From Limnochordia bacterium (GTDB lineage Bacteria > Bacillota > Limnochordia > Darwinibacteriales > DTU012), in NCBI GenBank assembly GCA_007116995.1, contig SKHL01000279.1, positions 1-5,932 of the forward strand: a stretch of DNA of 5,932 nt, read 5' to 3'. The stretch's first letter is position 1; the number at the start of each line of letters is the position of its first letter. Below, in pieces: positions 1 through 5,550 of this stretch. The position numbers and the translations under genes are program-made. Under the pieces are notes generated by a model. The model was not told where the DNA came from. It searched no databases and saw only the letters and a program-made list of their open reading frames with translations.

Positions 1-389
1 ACCTTAGGATTCACACTCATCTGTACAGCTTCTAACACATTACGACCAGCTAAATCAATGGCTGCGGCCCGTTCGAAGGGTAACGCAATATCGGCCCTGT
101 GAGCAGCTACTAGAGCATCTACTACCCGGTCGACATTACCACCAGCCAGGTAATGGGCCTCTAATTTGTCAATAACCACGTCTAGACCCGCCTTTTGTGC
201 TTTAATCAATGGAAGAATAATTCGTCCAGGGGGAACTCTCCGTAACCGCATTCCAATTAAAGTTACGATTCCCACATCAACACCAGCAGCTAAGGCTGAT
301 ATCCACAGACCGATTGGAACAAAACTAAACAGTAACACAACGACAGCGAATAATAAAATTAAGGGTAACAAAGGAATCAGCAGTTCCAT
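1..389 (-). CDS. floA: Flotillin-like protein FloA, N-terminal part (runs off the left edge)
   Basis: FloA is a bacterial flotillin of the SPFH superfamily. It oligomerises on the inner face of the cytoplasmic membrane and organises membrane microdomains. The window holds the first 129 codons plus two bases. The ATG at 389 follows AAGGAGG (397-403) with 7 bases between. Residues 1-46 are very hydrophobic (LLPLILLFAVVVLL, then FVPIGLWISALAAGV), the membrane-inserting segment. It is followed by GMRLRRV, LIKAQKAGL, the signature HYLAGGNVDRVVDAL (79-93), FERAAAIDLAGR and EAVQMSVNPKV. These match my recollection of B. subtilis FloA (YqfA) almost block for block. The C-terminal coiled coil of the family, rich in Ala and Glu, lies outside the window. 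The gene starts 19 bases after the nfeD stop, so the two are very likely co-transcribed; NfeD proteins are the usual genomic partners of flotillins. Family assignment is very secure. Confidence 0.96.
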   Translation of the reverse strand, partial: MELLIPLLPLILLFAVVVLLFSFVPIGLWISALAAGVDVGIVTLIGMRLRRVPPGRIILPLIKAQKAGLDVVIDKLEAHYLAGGNVDRVVDALVAAHRADIALPFERAAAIDLAGRNVLEAVQMSVNPK

Positions 390-408
390 AATAAAACCTC
401 CTTGTAAT

Positions 409-1719
409 CTAGTTTATTTGTGCCTTCACTACTCCAACAACGATCCTATTTCCTTCTACATACACCACCTTCACTGGTACATCCTTATCGAGGAAACCGC
501 CCTCAGATACTACATCATACCGCTTCCCATTAATCTCTACAATCCCAGCAGGTCTTAGCGAGGTCACAGTTAGGCCTTGCTGGTTCAATAAATCTATATA
601 ACTTCCCACCACGCCGTGATATCCATGCTCTTTCTCTTCCCTCGTCAGTAAGACAAGACGGCGCCAAGCACCCGAATGAGTAAACCGATTCCAGGAGAGA
701 GCGATAATCAGTAACGAGACAAACACAGCGACCAAAATGCTATAGAGCGCAGTCAGTGCATCACCATAAGACAACATAATACTACCAAAGAGACTCATCA
801 CTCCCAGGCCACCAATTAGGCCAAATCCTGAGGTGATAAAAATCTCTGTTAATAGTAACAACAACCCCACCACGAATAGGATAACCACTTCCAAGCCTGC
901 CAAACCGGTAACTAATCTGCCACCAAAAAAAAGTGTTAACGCCAGAATGCCGGCTGTACCTGGCACACCCCAGCCCACACTTGTAACTTCAAAAATCAAG
1001 CCTAAAAACCCAATTGTTAATAGTAATTGGCTAATAGTTGGCTCTGTAATTAACCGCGCCAAACGTTCTGCCCAGTTTGGACTAAACTCAACGATTGGGA
1101 TATCACCTAGATCAAAATAGGCTAAAACTTGTTCACGGCTAGCGGTAATAATATCGGAAAATCCTAACTCTTGAGCCTGTACGGCAGAAAGGGTAAGAAT
1201 CTTGTCCGCTTCAATTAGGTCTTCTATGACCACATCGGCATCAACCATAGCCGCAGCGATTTTTCGATCTCGCCCACTTCGTTCAGCGGTGGACTCGAAC
1301 TCGGCCCGTAGTGCAGAAACGGTCTTTTCATCTAACGGTCTAGGCTCGGCAGCACCTATACTGCTCCCAGGAGCCATGGCCACATGAGGAGCTGCTAGTG
1401 TGATTAACGCTCCAGCTGACCAAGCCCGATCCCGAACAAAAGACATTACGGGCATCTGCATCCGTATAATCAGATCCCGGATTTCTGTGGCCGCATCCAC
1501 TCGACCACCAAAGGTATTTATCTCTAGTAGGACAGCCGCATTATTCTGTTCTGCATCCCGTAACACTCGTTCTACAAATTGGGCTAGTCCCGGTTCAATC
1601 GCCCCTTCAATTGGCAATATATACACAGCCTCGGGGCTGCTAGGGGCACCCTGAGCTAACCCAATGACACTGATTAAGAATATAAAAGTCAAACAGACGA
1701 GAAAAATCACTCTTTTCAT
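409..1719 (-). CDS. Long NfeD-type membrane protein with ClpP-class serine protease domain (YqeZ/NfeD1b-like)
   Basis: This 436-residue protein resembles B. subtilis YqeZ (NfeD1b). Residues 1-24 form a signal peptide (MKRVIFLVCL core, then GLAQGA). Residues about 30-205 are a ClpP/SppA-like protease domain: INTFGGRVD (67-75) resembles the oxyanion strand, Ser101 in RAWSAGALI is the probable nucleophile, MAPGSSIGAAEP follows, and Lys132 (DEKTVSALR) is the probable base by analogy with the Pyrococcus NfeD protease Ser/Lys dyad. Residues about 230-342 contain four to five hydrophobic membrane segments rich in Gly. Residues about 360-436 form the soluble OB-fold-like NfeD domain (GIVEINGKRYDVVSEGGFLDKD). 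The ATG at 1719 is preferred because AAAGGAG (1728-1734) lies 8 bases upstream and the signal peptide begins there; a longer in-frame extension to 1767 would run through the rpsU terminator. Family members act with flotillins at the membrane. The protease substrate is not known to me. Confidence 0.93.
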   Translation of the reverse strand: MKRVIFLVCLTFIFLISVIGLAQGAPSSPEAVYILPIEGAIEPGLAQFVERVLRDAEQNNAAVLLEINTFGGRVDAATEIRDLIIRMQMPVMSFVRDRAWSAGALITLAAPHVAMAPGSSIGAAEPRPLDEKTVSALRAEFESTAERSGRDRKIAAAMVDADVVIEDLIEADKILTLSAVQAQELGFSDIITASREQVLAYFDLGDIPIVEFSPNWAERLARLITEPTISQLLLTIGFLGLIFEVTSVGWGVPGTAGILALTLFFGGRLVTGLAGLEVVILFVVGLLLLLTEIFITSGFGLIGGLGVMSLFGSIMLSYGDALTALYSILVAVFVSLLIIALSWNRFTHSGAWRRLVLLTREEKEHGYHGVVGSYIDLLNQQGLTVTSLRPAGIVEINGKRYDVVSEGGFLDKDVPVKVVYVEGNRIVVGVVKAQIN

Positions 1720-1752
1720 AGGGAAAACTCCTTTACCCAAAATACCTATTAC

Positions 1753-1784
1753 AAAAAAGCTCGACATCTACTGACATCGAGCTT
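1753..1784 (-). terminator. Intrinsic (Rho-independent) terminator of rpsU
   Basis: On the minus strand, 7 bases after the rpsU stop, AAGCTCGA pairs perfectly with TCGAGCTT. The stem extends inward through U-G, G-U, U-A and C-G pairs to about 12 pairs closed by an AGTA tetraloop, and runs directly into a T6 tract (the complement of 1753-1758). This is a textbook terminator shape. It ends about 33 bases before the nfeD ATG and so separates rpsU from nfeD-floA, unless read-through occurs. The plus-strand side has only a broken T-run, so there is little sign that it works in both directions. Confidence 0.88.
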
Positions 1785-1791
1785 GTCTTTT

Positions 1792-1977
1792 CTATCGAAA
1801 TTTTTTAGCATTTCGCTTCCGTGCCGCTTCAGACTTTTTCTTCCTTCGTACGCTTGGTTTCTCGTACTGTTCACGCTTCTTCGCTTCAGACAATACACCA
1901 GTAAGCCGAACTTGTTTCTTAAAACGGCGCAGAGCATTATCGAGGGACTCGTTTTTACCAACCTTAATTTCCGCCAC
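1792..1977 (-). CDS. rpsU: 30S ribosomal protein S21
   Basis: S21 is a small, very basic protein of the 30S subunit that helps 16S rRNA interact with mRNA during initiation. The product is 61 residues, slightly longer than the 57-58 usual in Bacillota. It shows the family core GKNESLDNALRRFKKQV, then EAKKREQYEKPSVRRKKKSE and an Arg/Lys-rich end (AARKRNAKKFR). The start is GTG at 1977: the purine tract GGAGGGAGGG (1985-1994) lies 7 bases upstream, and the N-terminus then reads MAEIKVGKNESL as in relatives. A longer reading from TTG at 1998 would translate through the ribosome binding site and is rejected. The gene has its own promoter upstream and a strong terminator downstream, so it can be transcribed alone as well as by read-through from the prmA-rsmE-mtaB-HIT operon. 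Confidence 0.97.
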   Translation of the reverse strand: MAEIKVGKNESLDNALRRFKKQVRLTGVLSEAKKREQYEKPSVRRKKKSEAARKRNAKKFR

Positions 1978-1984
1978 CCTGTAT

Positions 1985-1994
1985 CCCTCCCTCC
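1985..1994 (-). promoter_or_regulatory. Ribosome binding site deciding the rpsU GTG start
   Basis: The minus strand reads GGAGGGAGGG ending 7 bases before GTG at 1977. The tandem GGAGG-like tract offers more than one anti-Shine-Dalgarno register. It fixes the GTG as start, since the alternative TTG at 1998 sits upstream of the tract. Confidence 0.85.
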
Positions 1995-2027
1995 ACAACT
2001 ACACTTTCCTTTACAGGCTCATAATAC

Positions 2028-2056
2028 ATTATATACGATATCAGTGAAATGGTCAA
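2028..2056 (-). promoter_or_regulatory. Sigma-A-type promoter for rpsU
   Basis: On the minus strand, TTGACC (2051-2056) is separated by exactly 17 bases from a perfect TATAAT (2028-2033). Five of six bases match the -35 consensus and six of six the -10. Transcription should begin near 2021, giving a 5' leader of about 43 bases before the rpsU GTG. The -35 box starts only 5 bases after the HIT gene stop, and no terminator lies between, so read-through from the upstream operon probably adds to this promoter. Confidence 0.88.
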
Positions 2057-2061
2057 TTATT

Positions 2062-2406
2062 TTATCCCGGCGGCCATGTAAAGTCGCGACCACCTAACAG
2101 ATGAAAATGCAGATGCTGGACACTCTGACCAGCTGATTCTCCACAGTTTGTCACCAATCTAAATCCCTTGTCAAGCTGATATTTATTCGCTAGTTCCTTC
2201 GCTGCTAACTGCAAATCCACTAATAGTGTGCCGTTCATTTCAGTAACATGGGCTAAACTTGGGATATGCTGTTTAGGTATTATTAACAGATGGGTCGGAG
2301 CTTGGGGATTTAGATCAGGAAATGCGACTACATGATTTGTTTCCAACACAATATCGGCTGGGATTTCCCTGGCTACTATCTTACAAAAGACGCAATCTAA
2401 TGGCAC
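2062..2406 (-). CDS. HIT-family (Hint-like) nucleotide hydrolase/transferase
   Basis: This is a 114-residue histidine triad protein of the Hint branch. Such enzymes hydrolyse nucleoside phosphoramidates and related AMP-linked compounds; the physiological substrate in bacteria is usually unknown. Visible features are CVFCKI near the N-terminus (Cys5 and Cys8, a likely zinc pair with downstream histidines), AFPDLNPQAPTHLLIIPKQHI (28-48), NCGESAGQSVQ, the triad HLHFHLL (His98, His100, His102, with His100 the expected nucleophile), and the ending LGGRDFTWPPG. Length and termini are normal for Hint. I chose GTG at 2406 because MPLDCVFCKI matches family N-termini; GGAGG with following Gs (2415-2423) lies upstream, its G-run ending 8 bases before the GTG. 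The frame stays open to an ATG at 2475, but that would overlap the mtaB end and add 23 unmatched residues. A HIT gene between mtaB and rpsU is, as I recall, common in Clostridia. Confidence 0.92.
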   Translation of the reverse strand: MPLDCVFCKIVAREIPADIVLETNHVVAFPDLNPQAPTHLLIIPKQHIPSLAHVTEMNGTLLVDLQLAAKELANKYQLDKGFRLVTNCGESAGQSVQHLHFHLLGGRDFTWPPG

Positions 2407-2455
2407 TGATTGCACCCCCCTCCGGTTGTTCGTCTCTCTAATATAAATTCCCTGA

Positions 2456-3763
2456 TTAATTGGGAATTCCTGCAATACCAGAGCAATCTGTTTGATTGAT
2501 TTTTACAGAGATGATATCTCCCACCCATTCTGGACTAGACTTAAGGTTTGTGGGGATGGAAACCCGTACATATTCACCTGTTAGACCCACAGCGCACTCC
2601 TGATCTGCTTGTTCAACTAGTACATCCACTGTCTTGCCCATAAATTGTTGATGAAATGTATCAGCCATCATATCAGATAATTTCAGTAGAGCAGCACTGC
2701 GCTGGTCTTTCTCCTCACTAGACACTTGCCCAGTAAAGCTAGCTGCTTTGGTTCCAGCACGGGGTGAGTACTTAAACACATGCAGCCGACTAAAACCAAT
2801 ATTCCGAATAAAATCATAGGTCTCTGAGAAAAGTTGTTCGGTCTCACCAGGAAAACCAACAATTACGTCTGTAGTTAACCCAACCGTTGCTACTTGGTTG
2901 CGTATTCTATCCACAACAGCTTGGAAGTCCCTCGTAAGGTACTTCCGCCTCATCTGCGTTAAAATAATATCACTCCCGCTTTGCAGCGGTATATGAAGGT
3001 GACGGCATACCTTGGGGTTATTGGCCACTAAGTCTAGCAATCTTGAATCAATTTCATTGGGATCCACAGATCCAATCCGAACCCGAGTTACTCCATCTAG
3101 TTCCGTAATGTCATGAATGATTCTACTAAGGGAATATTCAGGATTTAAATCCCGTCCATATCCTCCTAAATGAACACCTGTTAAGACAATTTCCGGATAT
3201 CTTTGATCAGTAATCTGCCGAACCTGCTCAAGTACGTTCTGCTTTGTGCGGCTGCGCGAAAGGCCGCGAGCATATGGAACTTTGCAGTATGAGCAAAACT
3301 GATTACACCCATCTTGAATCTTCAGAAAGCCGCGGGTCTTCCCCTCAAATTCGACCACCGGCAGTTCTTCAAACTCCATCGTAGGCCCTAGATTCTCTAC
3401 AACCGAGTGGGGCTTTTCTGAGTCTAGAGTATCAAGCAGATCGACAATACGACCGCGATCCTCTGTACCCACCACCAAGCTAACTCCAGAAATCGCACTA
3501 GCTTGCTCTGGTGAAGTTTGAGCAAAGCACCCCACCACCACGATTTTTGCTCTTTCATTAGTTTTATGAGCACGTCGGATCATCTGGCGTGATTTGCGAT
3601 CACTAGTATTTGTCACTGTGCAAGTATTGATCACATAGACATCCGCACTGGGATCATCAAACTCTGTCAACTGATAGCCATGGGCCTTAAATTTCGCTGC
3701 GATAGCGTCTGTGTCATACTGATTCACCTTGCATCCTAAGGTATGAAATGCAACCCGTTTCAT
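2456..3763 (-). CDS. mtaB: tRNA (N6-L-threonylcarbamoyladenosine(37)-C2)-methylthiotransferase MtaB
   Basis: MtaB is a radical-SAM enzyme that adds a methylthio group to t6A37 of tRNAs, giving ms2t6A and supporting accurate decoding of ANN codons. The 435-residue protein has the complete three-domain architecture. The N-terminal UPF0004/MTTase domain has cluster cysteines Cys11 (HTLGCKVNQYD), Cys48 (INTCTVTN) and Cys79 (VVGCFAQ). The radical SAM domain has the CxxxCxxC motif at Cys153, Cys157 and Cys160 (DGCNQFCSYCKVPYARG), then LTGVHLGGYG, HIPLQSGSD and DVIVGFPGET. The C-terminal TRAM domain spans about 377-425. HTLGCKVNQYD, with Lys after the first Cys, and the rsmE neighbourhood favour MtaB over MiaB or RimO. 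The ATG at 3763 overlaps the rsmE stop as ATGA, indicating translational coupling; AAGGGG (3775-3780) is a modest binding site 11 bases upstream. No key residue is missing. Confidence 0.96.
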   Translation of the reverse strand: MKRVAFHTLGCKVNQYDTDAIAAKFKAHGYQLTEFDDPSADVYVINTCTVTNTSDRKSRQMIRRAHKTNERAKIVVVGCFAQTSPEQASAISGVSLVVGTEDRGRIVDLLDTLDSEKPHSVVENLGPTMEFEELPVVEFEGKTRGFLKIQDGCNQFCSYCKVPYARGLSRSRTKQNVLEQVRQITDQRYPEIVLTGVHLGGYGRDLNPEYSLSRIIHDITELDGVTRVRIGSVDPNEIDSRLLDLVANNPKVCRHLHIPLQSGSDIILTQMRRKYLTRDFQAVVDRIRNQVATVGLTTDVIVGFPGETEQLFSETYDFIRNIGFSRLHVFKYSPRAGTKAASFTGQVSSEEKDQRSAALLKLSDMMADTFHQQFMGKTVDVLVEQADQECAVGLTGEYVRVSIPTNLKSSPEWVGDIISVKINQTDCSGIAGIPN

Positions 3764-4521
3764 TCTAGTTTCAACCCCTTACTTACGCCTAGATCACCCC
3801 ATAAGAATTGGACAATAGCTACTGTGATTAGCCCTGCTGTCTCCGTGCGTAGAATTCGAGGTCCTAGCGAGATTATCTGTCCACCGATCTGTTTCACAGC
3901 CTCCACCTCATCGGCATGAAAGCCTCCTTCAGGACCAATTAAAATAGCTACTTCCATGGGAGATTTGTCCAAAGGAAGTTTCTTTTCCTCACTAGCCTGC
4001 TCATAGGGCATCAGAACCAATGTGTCCCGATTACCTGACGATAACTGCTTAATGACACTAGAGAAATCTAGCAGATCAGTTATGACGGGAATCTGATCAC
4101 GCTTACATTGTTTTCCTGCTTCGTTAGCGATCTTCTGCCAACGGGTTAACCGGGATTTTTTCCGTTTCTGATCGAGTTTTACCACCGTATGCTTGGATGT
4201 ATATGGTATAATCTCGTTAACTCCAAGTTCGGTGGCTTTTTGAATCACCAGCTCGAACTTATCTCCTTTGGCTAGACCTTGGTATAAACGGATATGGATT
4301 GGTGATTCCTGATTAGAACCCATGGATTGATGGAGGCTAACCCTCACACACTCTGCCTCCACATGCTCAATCCGCCCAACAAAAGACTGACCATCTATGC
4401 AGATGACCACTTTATCTCCGGGTTTTTTTCGCAAAACCAGACCAAGATGGCGAGCATCGTCTCCAGATAGATATACCTGACCACCGTCAACAGCTTGTTG
4501 GGAAACAAATACTTTAGTCAA
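3760..4521 (-). CDS. rsmE: 16S rRNA (uracil(1498)-N3)-methyltransferase RsmE
   Basis: RsmE is a SPOUT-class, trefoil-knot methyltransferase that methylates N3 of U1498 in 16S rRNA, using S-adenosylmethionine, near the decoding site of the 30S subunit. The predicted 253-residue protein is of normal length. An N-terminal PUA-like RNA-binding domain covers about 1-70 (MTKVFVS, then GDDARHLGLVLRKKPGD). The SPOUT domain follows from about 75: QGLAKGDKFELVIQKATELGV (81-101), then GPEGGF (196-201) and LGPRILRTETA (219-229), the knot motifs that bind the cofactor. The start is set at TTG 4521, two bases after the prmA stop, because AGGAG (4530-4534) lies 8 bases upstream and the N-terminus then matches relatives. 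The frame stays open upstream to 4560, but only as overlap with prmA. The stop overlaps the mtaB ATG. Confidence 0.96.
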   Translation of the reverse strand: MTKVFVSQQAVDGGQVYLSGDDARHLGLVLRKKPGDKVVICIDGQSFVGRIEHVEAECVRVSLHQSMGSNQESPIHIRLYQGLAKGDKFELVIQKATELGVNEIIPYTSKHTVVKLDQKRKKSRLTRWQKIANEAGKQCKRDQIPVITDLLDFSSVIKQLSSGNRDTLVLMPYEQASEEKKLPLDKSPMEVAILIGPEGGFHADEVEAVKQIGGQIISLGPRILRTETAGLITVAIVQFLWGDLGVSKGLKLE

Positions 4522-4523
4522 AG

Positions 4524-5444
4524 TTAGCTCTCCTCTCGAGCAAAACAATAGCACACCCATTCGCCTAGATGACGCTCATTTACCATAATAAACCCTAACT
4601 CCTCTGCGTACTGCTTAACCTGATCTCCGCGATGCTCAATAATGCCGGAAGCAAGAAAAAGTCCACCTGGATTAAGCCTATTTCTGACATCAGCTAATAG
4701 ATCTATGATAACATCGGCAATGATGTTAGCGATAATCAGATCAGACTTTCCTTTCAATTGCTGTAAACTCCCTTGCTGGACATTTATGGGAACATGATTC
4801 CCGGCCACGTTTCCCGTAGCCACATCGATGGCTACAGGGTCAATATCTACCGCACTGACGAAGTTTGAGCCTAACTTGGCCGCGATAATAGCGAGTATTC
4901 CCGATCCAGTGCCAATATCCCAGATGACCTTATCCACTAGGTCCATATCCTGTAACTGAAGGATGCACATCGCGGTGGTATCATGATTTCCTGTACCGAA
5001 TGCCATTCCAGGATCTAGTGCCACAACAATCTCCCCCGTAGTCGGTGTGTACTCCTCCCACGTTGGTCGAATCACTACCTGACCGAGCTTCTCTGTATGG
5101 TAGAATACTTTCCAAGAGTTAGCCCAATCTTCTTCACAGATTAATCGACTGTCCAAACTGACTTGGCCTACTGTTAGGCCAAAGGAAGCCAATTCCCGAG
5201 CGGACTGCTCGATAACTGACAGCTCTTTCGAAGTTTTTGCTTCAAAGAAATATGCCTTAACAGTCACATAATCATTTGGATTCATAACAGGAAAATAGTC
5301 CCCCCAGCTGTTGGTCATAGCCTCTTCGACTAATAAGTCATCATCAATCGCTATTCCCTGCGAACCAATATTCATTAGCATTTCACTAAGTGCCTCTTGC
5401 GCTTCTCGGTGAATTTTTACGGCTACCTCTTGCCAATACTTCAT
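4524..5444 (-). CDS. prmA: Ribosomal protein L11 methyltransferase PrmA
   Basis: PrmA transfers methyl groups from S-adenosylmethionine to several amino groups of ribosomal protein L11 in the cytoplasm. The 306-residue product has the normal length and order of parts. An N-terminal L11-recognition domain begins MKYWQEVAVKI. A linker contains EEDWANSWKVFYHTEKLG (104-121). The catalytic Rossmann domain has DPGMAFGTGNHDTTAMC (144-160), motif I DIGTGSG (176-182), the acidic ribose-binding strand AVDIDP (198-203) and NIIADV (240-245), which replaces the NPPY-type motif in this family. The ATG at 5444 follows AGGAGGA (5451-5456... about 7 bases upstream), a strong site; the frame stays open to a TTG at 5519, but those residues do not look like PrmA. 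It is the first gene of a tight prmA-rsmE-mtaB run downstream of dnaJ, an arrangement widespread in Bacillota. Confidence 0.96.
   Translation of the reverse strand: MKYWQEVAVKIHREAQEALSEMLMNIGSQGIAIDDDLLVEEAMTNSWGDYFPVMNPNDYVTVKAYFFEAKTSKELSVIEQSARELASFGLTVGQVSLDSRLICEEDWANSWKVFYHTEKLGQVVIRPTWEEYTPTTGEIVVALDPGMAFGTGNHDTTAMCILQLQDMDLVDKVIWDIGTGSGILAIIAAKLGSNFVSAVDIDPVAIDVATGNVAGNHVPINVQQGSLQQLKGKSDLIIANIIADVIIDLLADVRNRLNPGGLFLASGIIEHRGDQVKQYAEELGFIMVNERHLGEWVCYCFAREES
4530..4534 (-). promoter_or_regulatory. Ribosome binding site deciding the rsmE TTG start
   Basis: The minus strand reads AGGAG 8 bases before TTG at 4521. The site lies inside the last codons of prmA, so ribosomes ending prmA at 4524 are already positioned to start rsmE. 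It supports the short TTG start over the upstream in-frame codon at 4560. Confidence 0.8.
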
Positions 5445-5468
5445 CACATGTCCTCCTAAAACAGACAG

Positions 5469-5532
5469 AAAAAAGCGGAGGAGGCTGGGAAACCGAACTC
5501 TTACACCATGTCCCAACAACTACCTGACCGCT
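5469..5532 (-). terminator. Possible weak terminator or attenuator between dnaJ and prmA
   Basis: On the minus strand AGCGG-TC-AGG (5523-5532) can pair with CCT-CCGCT (5474-5481), leaving a two-base bulge. An inner TGGGA/TCCCA pair (5511-5515 with 5486-5490) extends the fold, and the outer stem runs straight into T6 (5469-5474). The outer loop is long and the stem imperfect, so termination may be partial, or the structure may be chance. No sigma-A promoter is evident in the remaining spacer, which suggests that at least some dnaJ transcripts continue into prmA. I see no T-box or other known riboswitch motif here. Confidence 0.35.
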
Positions 5533-5550
5533 CATTAAGGCTGACCTGAG

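Noticed and set aside
166..558. Plus-strand open frame of 130 codons opposite the floA start and nfeD end
   Set aside because: It is antisense to two clearly recognised genes, has low-complexity Thr/Asn/Ile-rich composition, and shows no family motif.
833..1654. Plus-strand open frames (833-1120, 1202-1387, 1400-1654) opposite nfeD
   Set aside because: These are mirror frames of a well-supported coding sequence; their composition follows the opposite strand and no motif is visible.
1749..2097. Plus-strand frame 1783-2097 and minus-strand frame 1749-1961 over rpsU
   Set aside because: Both are out of frame with the unmistakable S21 protein, and the minus-strand one ends inside the terminator.
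2407..2475. HIT start at ATG 2475 or GTG 2415
   Set aside because: The ATG overlaps the mtaB end and adds non-family residues; the GTG at 2415 is too close to its GGAGG to be used.
5445..5519. N-terminal extension of prmA from TTG at 5519
   Set aside because: The added residues do not resemble PrmA, and the extension would translate through the strong AGGAGGA site that serves the ATG at 5444.
5445..5550. Separate promoter, T-box or riboswitch upstream of prmA
   Set aside because: The best -10-like match (TGTAAG) has no -35 at proper spacing, and no conserved T-box or other riboswitch motif is seen.
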